Below, piece after piece: positions 1 through 9,875 of a stretch of 64,000 nt of DNA. The notes beneath the pieces were generated by a model. That model was not told the origin of the DNA and did no database searches. It saw nothing but the letters and a program-made list of their open reading frames with translations. The DNA lies in the NCBI GenBank assembly GCA_026214975.1, contig CM047817.1, positions 61,536,407-61,600,406 of the forward strand. Direction: 5' to 3'. The translations under genes and the position numbers were made by a program. Source of the stretch: Gentiana macrophylla. Its lineage: Eukaryota > Streptophyta > Magnoliopsida > Gentianales > Gentianaceae. Position 1 is the first letter of the stretch. Each line of letters starts with the position of its first letter.

Positions 1-2
1 AT

Positions 3-1714
3 GTGGCAGAACAGTGGCAGCTTTATGTGGATGGAGCTTCCAACAAAGAAGGAGCAGGAGCAGGACTCCTACTCATTAGCCCAAAAGGTGAAGAATTCCC
101 ATATGCACTTCATTTTGACTTTCAAGCCACTAACAATGAGGCAGAATATGAAGCTTTGATAACTGGATTGAACCTAGCACAGAAGTTAGGGGTGCAAAAC
201 CTGAAAGTGTACACGGACTCACAGCTTGTAACAAATCATATCAAGGGATAATATGAAGCAAAGGACGGTCTTATGAAAAAATACCTTGCAGTGGCACAGA
301 AAAAATTGCAGAATTTCTTAATGGTGGAAGTAGAGCAGATCACCCGCGCCCAAAACACCAGAGCAGACGCCTTATCAAAATTAGGGTCAAATTTCTTATC
401 CAACAAAAAGGTACTAGTTGAGCAGCTAAAGCAGAAAAGTTGTGATGAGATGGAAGTACAACCAATTACACAAGCAGAGACTTGGATGTATCCAATTGTG
501 GTGTATTTGAGAGATGGAAGGCTTCCTGAAGATAAAGTACGTGCCAGAAAACTAATAAAACTATCAGCCAGGTACGCTCTTTTCAACGATGTCCTGTGCA
601 GAAAATCCTATGCAGCACCTTGGCTAAGATGTGTTACCCCAGAAGAGGGAGACTATGTATTAAGAGAAATTCACCTCGGAATTTGTGGAAATCATTTGGG
701 GGCAAGAGCTCTGGCCAGGAAATGTAGGCTTTATGGGTATTACTGGCTAGAAATGCAAGAAGATGCAGAAAATCTGGTCTAACTTGCAGGACATGTCAGG
801 TGCATAGTAACTTATCACATAATCCTGTGCTGAAGATGATACCGATTGCATCTCCATGGCCTTTTGACCAATGGGGAGTAGACTTAGTGGGTCCACTACC
901 CCTAGCACCGGGAAAGTTCAAGTTTTTAGTGGTGGCAGTAGATTATTTCACCAAGTGGGTAGAAGCTGAACCTTTAACTACCATCACAGCCAACTAAATA
1001 CAGAAATTCCTGTGGAAAAATATTCTGTGCAGATATGGAATTCCTAAAGTCCTCATCTCTGATAATGGAACGCAATTTGAAGATCAAGAAGTGCAGGAGT
1101 GGTGCACCAACTTGGGAATCTCCTAACACTTTACATCATTAGCCTGTCCCCAAGCCAATGGGCAGGTCGAGCAGACAAATAGGCAGATAAAGCAGGGACT
1201 GAAGAAAAGATTAGAACAAGAGGGATCTCATTGGGTAGACCATCTCCCAAATATCTTATGGGCATACCGGACTACACCAAATGCTGCTACCCAAGAAACT
1301 CCATACTCTTTAGCATATGGATGTGAGGCGGTAATACCGGCAGAGATTGGACACAAGTCTCCTAGGACAGAGTTATACTGTCCAGAAACACAAGAAGTGG
1401 ACATGTTGCATGTCAAGGATGAACTGGAGCATAAATGCGATGTTGCTCTGATACAGATGGCCAAATACAAGTAGAGGATTGCCCAGTACTACAACTCCAA
1501 AGTTAGAGGTACGTATTTTAAAGAAGGCGATTTAGTGCTAAGACGAAATGAGGCTAGCAAACAAGGTCCCACTGGGAAGCTAGACCCAAATTGGGAAGGT
1601 CCTTATAAAATTGTCAAAGTACATGGAAAAGGATCTTATCAACTAGCTAACGCCTCTGGAAAAACAGTTCCTAGAAGTTGGAACGCTGTTCACTTAAAGA
1701 AATTTTTTCCCTGA
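3..1714 (+). pseudogene. Tat pol fragment: additional RNase H and integrase
   Basis: Part of the polyprotein that degrades RNA in RNA:DNA hybrids and inserts element DNA. RNase H starts at WQLYVDGASNKEGAGAG (from base 12) and continues with NNEAEYEAL and TDSQLV; this is the archaeal-like RNase H typical of Tat, not the usual Gypsy one. The integrase zinc-binding H/H/C/C region spans about 670-815, and the core has WGVDLVGPL, the LISDNGTQF acidic site (~1052-1078) and the NGQVEQTN glutamate site (~1157-1180). The C-terminal domain ends HLKKFFP with TGA at 1712-1714. Breaks: stop at 249-251, frameshift near 780-785, and stops near 995, 1124 and 1472. The stop at 249 fits a C-to-T change of a glutamine codon. 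The frame is open at the left window edge, so the true start is outside. Confidence 0.85.
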
Positions 1715-1843
1715 ATAAATTTTCATTTCATTAAATAATGTTACATTAAATTATTATTCCCTTGTCAAATTTTGTAATTATTATGTGTGGTATGTTTAAC
1801 TTGTGCTGGTACAAAGAAATAAAGACGAACTTGATTATCAGTG

Positions 1844-2264
1844 CTTGCAGCACAAGGAGATTCTGTGCAGAGGGAATGATTATATATATAATGTGCCAAA
1901 CATGCAGGGCAAGGGCTTTCTGGGCAGAAGTCCCACATTAAAAAATAAGAGTACCAAAATTGCAGTGCAATAGTACTCTGGGCAAGAACCCAATTGAAAA
2001 ACATAAGTGAAAAACTTGCAGGGCAAGAAAACTCTGTGCAGAGCACACAATTAAAAATTATAAATGCCAAACTTGCAACGCAAGGGCATTCCGGGCAGAA
2101 GCCAAATTAAAAATCACACAAAGGTTAAACTTGCAGCGCAAGAACCTCCTGGACAGAATAATAACATTGAACTTGCAGAGCAAGAATGTCCATGTTCTAG
2201 ATAGCAGATAAAGTAAAAATAAAGAAGCTAAGGATAAAGAATCCTAACTTCTTTGCAGCGCAAT
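1844..2264 (+). repeat. Diverged tandem array of ~57-bp units in the Tat 3' region
   Basis: Eight units can be aligned by a core close to CTTGC-NNN-GCAAG. Cores start at about 1844, 1901, 1959, 2015, 2072, 2130, 2172 and 2251, giving a spacing of 56-58 bp for the first six and then 42 and ~80. Each core is a dyad whose centre varies (AGC, AGG, AGT, AAC, AGA). Many units carry a second motif near CTGGGCAGA about 10-15 bases later. Variable tandem repeats between pol and the 3' LTR are known from Tat elements and are thought to seed satellites. No ORF of note covers this stretch. Confidence 0.8.
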
Positions 2265-3111
2265 AGAAAGACGAGAAGATAATACTCTAATAGAGAATAT
2301 CAAAGCCAATTTTCTAAATGAAAAATGTCAAAGTCAAAAGTTATTACAGACAAAGGTGTTACATCAAAAGCTGCACAGTGCAGCAAAATTCAAGGTTTTA
2401 AGAAAACATGTAAATTAAGAGGCGGAGGAGTCAAGTCCGAATGCAGATGTCTCTCAAGGCCGAAGCGATTTCTCTGAAGGTTGAGCAGAGATGTTATAGT
2501 AGAATCGAATGTATATCGAGAAGACTTTTCTTGGCATACTTGCGGACAATGTCCTCCCCGCTTATTGTACTCGCTGTGACGCTTCGTGAAGACTTCGCCG
2601 CTTTCTTATCATATAACTTATGATTAGGTAAAGTGCTAATCACTAAGTCGGCTGGTTTGGCTTCATCAACACCAAGGGTGTACCCTCTACGCAGAGCAGT
2701 GGCTAATATTACCTGGATTTCTTCAAGGGTTTCAGGAGCAGCTTTATACCCTGATATAACCTTCTGAACAACATTCTGAGTAGGAGTTTCCTCCATCTGC
2801 CGTATGGTTTCTTCAAAATCAGCCTTCATTTTCTTTGCAACAGCCAGGTGCTGCTGATTCTCCTCCCTCATCTGCCTTAATTGCTCATCTCTAAGCTTCA
2901 ATTTCTCTTCTTGAGTGAACAGCAAACCCTCAGCCTTAGCAAGATCGGCCTTCAACTGATTAATCTCCTGGCGAGCAACAGCCTCTGAAGATGCCAAATT
3001 GGCTACCTTGGCATTAGCCTCATCCAGGTGCCTTACTTTTTGTTGCAGGTCAGAAATATCTTTAGCCATGCTAGAGGTCTTCTTATGCAAGGCCTTGCCA
3101 AAGTGATAGCA

Positions 3112-3183
3112 CTACAAAAGGAAGATTTTAATAAAAACAAAAATTAAAGAAGAAGAAAATGGAAAATATAAAGAAATTTTTAC
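3112..3183 (-). other. Predicted intron 2 of the antisense ORF
   Basis: The minus-strand donor GTAAAAAT begins at 3183 and the acceptor TTTTGTAG ends at 3112, with a very T-rich interior. The 72-nt intron falls between whole codons and links the frame ending DDFADT to the coiled-coil frame starting CYHFGKALHKK. Confidence 0.75.
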
Positions 3184-3590
3184 CGTATCAGCAAAATCAT
3201 CTGCAGACATGTCTTCGAAACCAAAAGAAGAACCGCTCGCAGAACTGCCAGAGGAAGTGGACCTATGCCTCTTCTTTTGCCTTTGGGAAACGGTCCTAAG
3301 GGGGACCGCCTCTAGCCCGGTATTTTGACCTCCAGGGAGATCTTCTTCAACTGTCAAGTCCACAGGATTAACTGTGCTCAGAGTATTCTGCTCAGAAAGA
3401 TCAGCAGTAGGAACTTCTTCATGCACGGCAAGCATTGCAGAGCTGCCTATCTCTCGCATCCTCGTCGTTTGACCGTAAACGTCACCACCTCCTGGAATAA
3501 CAGACAAAGTCCGCTCAGAATCTTCTACCGCCTGTTCCGGTCCCTCCTCCTCATCATTGTCAATATTGATCAAGTCATCTACATTGGCCA

Positions 3591-3656
3591 CTGCAAGAGG
3601 AAAAAGATAATTAGATCATGATCAAAAATCGAAACAAAATGCAAGTACAAACATAC
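3591..3656 (-). other. Predicted intron 1 of the antisense ORF
   Basis: On the minus strand the donor GTATGT begins at 3656 and the acceptor CTCTTGCAG ends at 3591, preceded by a T-rich tract. The intron is 66 nt, short but within the plant range. Splicing joins the frame ending KQYRK to the frame ANVDDLINIDN through a split codon (phase 1). Confidence 0.75.
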
Positions 3657-4936
3657 ATTTTCTGTACTGTTTCTTTGAAAACTCCACATAGCCGACAGGC
3701 CCTGCAGTATGAAGCTGAGCAGCATCTATCAGGGCAGAACTCATAAAGTCTAAGTTCAGAGAAATCTTATTGCTGACAAGGTATTGGGACAGTGTCTCAT
3801 CAATGACATCTTCCAATTTATCCTTCATGGAAGCAGTATTCCACCGTCCTAAAGTGGCATCCGAATTATGCTTCACAAAGAAGAAGTGTTCTTGCCATTT
3901 CTTCTTGGTTATCTTTGCCAGTAATGGGGATAATTGGAGCACTGGCCCTACGACAAAAATGGTACCATCCTCCAATCCCCTGTGTCAATTTACACTGGTA
4001 GAAATTCCTGAACAGCTTTATAGAAAAAGGTGTGGTGTTCAAATGACACCAGATCATGAACCCTATGAGGAATTTAACGCTATTTGGATGGATCTGGCCA
4101 TCTCCTAACTTATAGTACTTCATTATCTCTACACACCCAGGGGGAAGAGGAAACCTTAGCCATTGTGGAGTGATCAACAGATATCTTGTGCATGTAAACC
4201 GGCCGGAGGACTGTAAGCATACTCAGTCGGTTTAGGAAGAACAACTTCGAAAGGCTCGGTATGGATCTTATAGGTTTTCAATAAACCAGCCATCTCAGTC
4301 TTGGTCATTTGCTAGCAACACCGTGGCAAGCCATTATTGCTTTGGTTTTGTCAAATCGGTTGATTTCCCTCTTTAAGGTGTCTAAGAAGGCAGTATGATC
4401 TTCTGGATACTGGTGTACAATTGAAGTGGGAGTGAATATCCCAGGAGGCAAAAGGTGAGGAGGCAGAAGACACAATGGGTTATCTCCAAAAGTGGAGGTG
4501 TTTCTTGAATCAATCGAGGAGGACGGATGATCGGAATTTATTACAGGTTCAAGGCAAAACACAGGGTTAGATGAATTTACTTCCTCACTATCTATGGCCC
4601 TGGATATTTTCTCTGGGGATTCAAACAATTTCTCTACAGATTCACTAGAAGCAGTATGGGCCCTCAAACTCATGAAAGATCAATGATGCTAAAGAAATGC
4701 AGAATAAAATAGACAAAGACTTACTTGCAGTTGCCGAGAGGCGTATCCAAAAGTTTGAATTATAAGAGTGATATGGATAGAGAAAGAGTTATGTGACAAG
4801 AAATTAAACGACGCAATGTTCAGTCTACGGTTATAATGATAACGAATGGGTGCAACTTGGCCTCGTTTCGCGTGGTATTAATAACGGAAGTAGAACCGTT
4901 TCAGGCTAGGGCAGCTGTAAAGCAGTCCACCCTAGT

Positions 4937-4946
4937 CTGGGGGGAC
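4937..4946 (+). other. Polypurine tract-like site before LTR
   Basis: The run TCTGGGGGGAC lies just before a TG start at 4950. G-rich tracts like this prime plus-strand DNA synthesis in Tat elements. It supports 4950 as an LTR start belonging to the element on its left. Confidence 0.55.
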
Positions 4947-4949
4947 TTA

Positions 4950-5494
4950 TGATGATATATGGGCCCAGTGGGTCGGATTATTTGTGATTGGGTCAGGCCC
5001 AAAGTTAAATAATGAAGATAAACGAGCCAGCCAAGCCAGGCCACCAAGTTGTCGACGAGAATAGTCGAGGAAGCGTGCTCCACCATCGGGTCGCTGCAGA
5101 TGTTCCTCTACACGTAACGATTAGTCGCTGCAGAGATATTTCTCGATGTAATACTCGGCCAGACACAAAGAAAGACCGAGTCAAGATCGCTTCAACCGTT
5201 TGTAGACGTGGGTAAACCCCACGACCAGTGACATACAGAGATAACCGGTGATAACTTCCCATTACGTAAGGAAGAGGATCACGATCTACTATTATAAAAG
5301 AGACACCCTGAACTACGAGGGGGATTTGATTCCAGTTTATTACTTAAATTTGATACGTAGGCAGCTCTTTCGAGAGTTCTGTCCAAAATTATACTCAATT
5401 ATTCTTGTTCTTATAGCACTTTCCTAATTAGATTTGTCCAATTACCCGATTGTAATATCCATACCACATCAATATATTTGACCGAATTTTCTCA
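4950..5494 (+). repeat. LTR between the Tat and Copia elements
   Basis: The unit starts TGATGATATATGGGCCC and ends TTTTCTCA, so it is bounded TGA...TCA. A TATA box (ATTATAAAAG, 5291-5300) sits about 200 bp before the end. A G-rich tract precedes it, as for a 3' LTR of the Tat element. A tRNA-iMet primer site directly follows it, as for a 5' LTR of a Copia element. One of the two boundaries must belong to another, truncated LTR. No second copy of this LTR exists in the window, so it cannot be settled here. Confidence 0.55.
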
Positions 5495-5506
5495 TGGTAT
5501 CAGAGC
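5495..5506 (+). other. Primer-binding site, tRNA-iMet type
   Basis: TGGTATCAGAGC, directly after an LTR-like ...TTCTCA end, is the standard Copia primer site, complementary to the 3' end of initiator methionine tRNA. Confidence 0.8.
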
Positions 5507-5817
5507 GAGGTTAACCTAGTTAACAAAAAAAAAAAAAATTTGCTGCACCGAAGAATTGCAGCTGGCGGCATTGACGGCATGGACGGGAAGAGTATTTTTT
5601 CACAAGGGATTGTTATAAAAAAAAAATTAAAAAAAAAAAGAAAAAAAAAAGGAGTGCGGTTTAAATTGGAGGACCCAATACTAGTATCAGACTTGGAACA
5701 ATTGGAACTTGGAATTAGGATTCAAATTGGAGAAGGGCTCTCTCGAAACATCATCAAGTGACATTTGACAAGAAAAAAGAACCAAAAAAAAAAGAAGGGA
5801 AAACTAGGTGATCATCC

Positions 5818-6507
5818 ATGGCTGAAAGTACCAATTTGGCATTGGGAAATCCTCTATTGCGGAAGGCACACGAGGCTGCGGTTGTGATGTCGGCTCAGCC
5901 CGCTTCTTCGGTTCAGCCCACTGCTCATGATCGTTTGACCGGTAAATCAGATTGGATTATTGATACCAGGGCGACAAATCATGTGACATGTGACTTAAAT
6001 TTGTTCGTTAATTATCAACCTATTGTGCATTGCCCCATTGGCTTACCAGATGGGCGGTCGTCAGTTGCAACTCATAAGGGAATGGTTATTCTATCGGGAA
6101 ATTTGCATCTTAATAATGTTTTATTTGTACCAAAGTTGAATTGTAACCTGATCTCGGCGACTCAATTTATGGATGATAATCATTGTGTTATGCAATTTAC
6201 GGATAAATTGTGTGTTATGCAGGACCGATTAACGAGGACGCTGATTGGACTGGGTGAGCGTGTGGATGGACTATTTTGGTTCGTGGGCGTCCCAGAGGCT
6301 CGGGTTTTGGCTATTGATAGTGAGCAAACTGCGGATTTGTGGCACCGGCGTATGGGACACCCATCAGAAAAGGTCCTTCAACAGGTTCCTAATATTTCCA
6401 TTTCCAAAAATTTATATAAAGATGGATGTGATATTTGCTTTCGGGCAAAGCAGACCCGTGAGCCTTTTTCCCGTAGTGAAAATAAACTAGTCGTATCTTT
6501 GAGTTGA
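5818..6507 (+). pseudogene. Copia protease and integrase N-terminus
   Basis: The retroviral-type aspartic protease that cuts the polyprotein is marked by WIIDTRATNHVTCD (~5953-5994). In active Copia elements this site reads D-S/T-G-A, so the glycine-to-arginine change here should kill the enzyme. The GAG-pre-integrase motif LWHRRMGHPSEKVL and the zinc-binding CDICFRAKQTREPF follow (6337-6468). The frame then shifts and ends at TGA 6505-6507. The N-terminal ~45 residues before the protease look like the very end of gag, so gag has been internally deleted or lost. Confidence 0.8.
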
Positions 6508-7060
6508 TACATTTTGGTATGTGGGGTCCCTATAGTGTTCACTCGACATGTGGTGCTACGTATTTTTTAACTATTGTTGACGACTACTCTTGTTCAGTGT
6601 AGATTTATTTGATGTTAAATAAAATGGAGGTTGAAACAGGTTTTTTGGACTTTGTCGCTTTGATTTCTCGTCAGTTCGAGGTCAAAATTAAACGAGTTCG
6701 TAGTGATAATGGTACTGAGTTTAAGCCTTTACTGCCTTATTTTCAAAATGAAGGGATCATTTTTGAAACTTCTTGCATTTGTACTCCGCATCAGAATGGA
6801 AGGGTAGAACGTAAGCATCAACACATCCTAAATGTTGCACGCGCCCTTAGGTTTGATGGTCATTTGCCCCTTAAGTTCTGGGGAGAGTGTGTTATGGCAG
6901 TTGCCTATATAATTAACCGAACCCCGTCGAGTATTTTGAACTATAAAACTCCTTATGAGTTCTATTTAATAAAAAACCGGATTTATCAATGCTTAGAATT
7001 TTGGGGTGTTTGTGTTATGCCCACGACCATCGTCCTTCACATAATTTTCTAGTCGTAGTC
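6508..7060 (+). pseudogene. Copia integrase core
   Basis: In frame with one another are YFLTIVDDYS (first catalytic Asp, ~6560), RVRSDNGTEF (second Asp, ~6690-6720) and HQNGRVERKHQ (Glu, ~6790-6822), the D-D-E triad that joins element DNA to the target. The text then reads FWGECVMAVAYIINRTPS, normal for Copia. There is a stop at about 6599-6601 and a frameshift near 7000. The region 7061-7541 has only scrambled pieces of the integrase-to-RT linker. Confidence 0.8.
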
Positions 7061-7541
7061 GTGAGTCTGTGTTCTTAGGGTATCCTTTTGGGAAGAAGGG
7101 GTGGACCTTGTACGACATTGATTTGGAGGAAATTTTTGTATCTCGAGAAGTAAAATTTTTTAAGCATGTTTTCCATTTTTCTCACTAGACTGAGGGTAGT
7201 GTGTCTCCTCATCTCCCTTATCCAGTTTTTGAGGATAATGACATAGTAGATATGGGGTTCGACGTTTCTTCTTCCCCTCCCGGGGATCCACCATTCCCGG
7301 ATCCTCAAGTTGATGGGGGAAGCACGGGCATGATGATGCAGGTGATTCGGCACATGATATTGCACCCTCACCACAACCTCAACAACCAGGTGACGGTGCG
7401 GAAGAATTAGGCGGAGGCAGACGGCAGAAGATCCCAAATTCTCGATTTCAAGATTACGTGACACATACTATGGTTGCATAGAAAAGTCCTACTCCACGCT
7501 CTTCCACTCCCTCAGTTTCCTCAGGTACTCCGTATCCTTTT

Positions 7542-7769
7542 ATGCATTATATTCATTATGATAAGTTATCTGATAAACATCGCAAGTACCTTGCAGCTAT
7601 TACAGTGGGTAATCCTCCAAAATCTGTTAAGGAGGCTATGAAACATGAGGGGTGGCGTAAGGCCATGTCAGAAGAAATTCGAGCACTTGAGGATCAGGGT
7701 ACTTGGGTTTTGCAACCCCTTCCCACCGGGAAAAGGCATTGGGGAGTAAGTGGGTATATACAGAGATGA
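7542..7769 (+). pseudogene. Copia reverse transcriptase, N-terminal stub
   Basis: WRKAMSEEIRALEDQGTWVL, then PLPTGKRHWG, is the conserved opening of Copia reverse transcriptase. The catalytic palm (YVDD) is absent because the copy breaks off near 7785. Sequence 7786-7863 is of unknown origin and reads up to the next insertion. Confidence 0.8.
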
Positions 7770-7863
7770 CAATTAGAAAGTATCTTGGTGGCAAAGGATG
7801 ATGCATGTCGAGTTTGGGCTCAGGCTTCGCTTGCATGTCTTCGGAGGGAGGCTGTTGGTCGAC

Positions 7864-8436
7864 TGATACAAATATCTATGATACAATCCTAAGTATTTAT
7901 TTTTTTATTTAAGCTAAATAAAATCTGAAAATCCTACTCAAATTTTCGCCACTTTTTCAAAGCCTAAGGAATCTAGATACATTGAACTTGAAGCATTAAT
8001 GATTCAAACAAAGTGCATTGTACTTAGATGTTTCATTCATGGCTGATCTTGGTACACTAAATGGCGCCTTCCTTGGAATGAGTTTCTAGGAAGTCCTTTC
8101 TTATTTCTAGGTAGTCTTTAATGCTCATTCATGTATCAATTTTCTGAATTCAGCCTATAAAGGCGTGGCATCTTCATTGTAAAAAGAAGAGATTTCAACT
8201 TTGAGTGAATTATATAAAATATTGTGAGTTTATCTTGTTACCTTGTTGATTAGGTAATTCGATTGACTTGAGAATTTATCAAGGATTTGAGCAATCCTTG
8301 TGCGGCGTTCAACTTAGTTTTTCGAAGTGTGATTCCGAGAAAAAACTAAGTCCGTGCTCGTTGTTTTCCTTCTTTCTTCTTCGTTTCCTTCGTATTTTCT
8401 TCATTGCATCCTTAATCTAGATCCCGAATCATATCA
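7864..8436 (+). repeat. Left LTR of the small LTR element
   Basis: Starts TGATACAAATATC and ends CGAATCATATCA. A TATA box, CCTATAAAGG, lies at 8154-8163, giving an expected transcript start in the last ~250 bp. Differs from the right LTR by small indels (for example TCAAAGCC against TCAGCC) and a few substitutions. Confidence 0.9.
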
Positions 8437-8438
8437 AT

Positions 8439-8450
8439 TGGTATCAGAGA
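8439..8450 (+). other. Primer-binding site of the small LTR element
   Basis: TTGGTATCAGAGA two bases after the LTR end resembles the initiator-Met primer site, with its last base changed from the usual C. Confidence 0.65.
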
Positions 8451-8819
8451 ACTTGGGATTAAGGTTGCAAATACCCAAATATTTTTTTTTTCTTTTTTTT
8501 TTCTTTTCTTCTTTATTTCGTTTTCTATACTTACCAAAAAAAAACAAAAAAAAAACGGTACACAGTTGTTCACAGTTTGCACAGTTTCTGTTCCGACACC
8601 AGTTCAGGTAGTAAAACAGGTCTAAAATTCGTAATTTTTGGTATACTCATAGGAAATTGCCTAATCTTCAACTTTCATCCTTTGAGTTTTCCAAAAATCC
8701 TATTCGTTTGATCACAAACAGGCCTGTAAGACACTGCTATCAATCTGTCAAAAACAATTCCGCAATTTTCAAGTTCATTATTCTTTTCTAAGATATTTCC
8801 ATTGTGATTTTTATTACCC

Positions 8820-9300
8820 ATGGATCAAGCTGACCAAGAAGCTAAATGGCGTTTATACAAAGAACAACTGCATAATAATTTGGATAAACAATTCTCGGAG
8901 TTTCAACAAACACTGAAATCTCGCATTACTCATTTGTTTCACCAATATGGGATTGGTAATCTTGGTGGTATTCGTGCCCGTAATAGAGGTGTTGGAAAAC
9001 GTTGGGTTGATTATGGACAAAGTCAATTTGAGGCTAAACAAGCCAACGAGAGTTAGAACGTGTAGAACGACGAAAGCAACTTGAGGCAAAATGGAAGGCT
9101 GAAGATGAGTTGTTCTTTCAAACATATGGGGTAACTCATGAAGACGCTCTCCGTGGCAAGTTCCCGAAATATTTATCTACTGAACATGTTGTTCCTCAAC
9201 CTACTACTGAGATTGTCAATGATGATACTGTTCCAATTCATACCAACACCATGGTCGATCCGATTCTAGTTGATGATTCTATTAAAAAAACTTGTTGATA
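8820..9300 (+). pseudogene. Unrecognised ORF, possible gag remnant
   Basis: An ATG at 8820 opens a charged frame (MDQADQEAKWRLYKEQLHNN) of 78 codons. After a stop near 9054 a related-looking lysine/glutamate-rich segment continues in another frame (KWKAEDELFFQTYGVTHEDA) to about 9298. Its position right after the primer site is where gag should be. No zinc knuckle or gag domain can be seen. I do not recognise the protein. Confidence 0.45.
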
Positions 9301-9416
9301 AAGTTGAATTGAGCACAACTATGGGCTGTCCAATGTCATGATCATTGGAGGAACAAACCGAGGATGGTCAGTTATAAATGATGTGGTACTTATACAGATG
9401 AGATTATTGTTCCGGT

Positions 9417-9875
9417 GTGATACTTTCACATGAGATAATAGTTCCTAATGTTGGTACTATAACAGAAGCGGTCGTTGTTGGTGATTCTAATGTTACAAAT
9501 GAATTTAAGGTATTCCCTATGGTATTTATTGATCCATATTTGATGAAAGTTAGCTCGACTGGAGGAGCAAAGGCTGCCCTCGTTAAAGCGTTGCAAGCAC
9601 ACACATGGCTACGTTTTGGGGAAAAAGCCACGAGTAACATAAAGTGTGCATTTTCCGATGTCTCTTGGGTGAAAGATAGTGTGCCTGATTTCTATGTAAT
9701 GGATGTGCACTTGTTTGTTCATGTTTGTTTTGACCCTGGCATACTTGTACGGTTAATATTGGCGTTTCTTGGTGTCAAGCTTGCTGAGGAGGACTTCTAC
9801 GACGTCTTATTGATTCGAGGACGAATCACTTTCAACCGGGAGGGAATGATACAAATATCTATGATACAATCCTAA
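9417..9875 (+). CDS. Unrecognised ORF reading into the right LTR
   Basis: 152 codons from ATG 9417 to a TAA inside the right LTR. It contains FGEKATSNIKCAFSDVSWVK and a hydrophobic segment near residues 95-120 (VHLFVHVCFDPGILVRLILA). The C-terminal codons FNREG are made by the polypurine tract and the last nine residues by the LTR start, so the frame is tied to the element rather than to a host gene. The true start may be further left in a broken frame. I do not recognise the family. Confidence 0.45.
   Translation: MILSHEIIVPNVGTITEAVVVGDSNVTNEFKVFPMVFIDPYLMKVSSTGGAKAALVKALQAHTWLRFGEKATSNIKCAFSDVSWVKDSVPDFYVMDVHLFVHVCFDPGILVRLILAFLGVKLAEEDFYDVLLIRGRITFNREGMIQISMIQS

Larger units (their letters stand above)
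2494..4673 (-). pseudogene. Antisense spliced ORF of the Tat element (aORF)
   Basis: A multi-exon gene on the strand opposite to pol. An N-terminal segment runs 4673-4305 (MSLRAHTASS...). A second segment starts at 4308 (MTKTEMAGLLKTYKI). A conserved stretch follows at 4177-3866 with PPGCVEIMKYYKLGDGQIHP and FLIGFMIWCHL, matching the 'putative gypsy type transposon' domain found in antisense ORFs of Tat/Grande/Retand. After EDGTIFVVGPVLQL and KKKWQEHFFFV come two introns with good plant splice sites, a serine-rich linker, and a coiled coil (2494-3090, heptads such as IRQMEETP and LKLRDEQLRQM). Frameshifts near 4305, 4177 and 3978 break this copy. Function in the family is unknown. Confidence in the antisense, spliced nature is high because removing the introns keeps the frame at both junctions. 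Confidence 0.8.
1..5494 (+). mobile_element. Tat-lineage Ty3/Gypsy retrotransposon, 3' half
   Basis: The order read here is additional RNase H, integrase, tandem-repeat region, antisense ORF, polypurine tract and LTR. That order is the diagnostic layout of the plant Tat lineage (the Ogre, Retand and Grande relatives), where a second RNase H sits before integrase and an antisense ORF lies in the 3' region. The gag, protease and reverse transcriptase parts lie to the left of the window. The pol frame has several stops and at least one frameshift, so the copy is dead. Its 3' LTR is probably 4950-5494, but a Copia primer site directly follows that LTR, so its ownership is open. Confidence 0.8.
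5495..7785 (+). mobile_element. Ty1/Copia retrotransposon, truncated and decayed
   Basis: Domain order protease, integrase, reverse transcriptase is that of Copia. A primer site lies at the left end, most of gag is missing, and the copy stops inside the start of reverse transcriptase. No 3' LTR follows. The A-rich stretch 5507-5817 between primer site and protease has no recognisable gag domain. Confidence 0.8.

Noticed and set aside
1844..2264. Regular spaced dyad repeats resembling a CRISPR array
   Set aside because: The setting is a plant retrotransposon 3' region, units are diverged along their length, and there are no cas genes.
4689..4724. A GTAAGT...TTTCTTTAG pair upstream of the antisense ORF start, looking like a 5' UTR intron
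   Set aside because: Only 36 nt, well below the working size of plant introns.
5540..5761. A 73-codon frame before the Copia protease as gag
   Set aside because: Made largely of an A-rich run giving poly-lysine; no gag domain visible.
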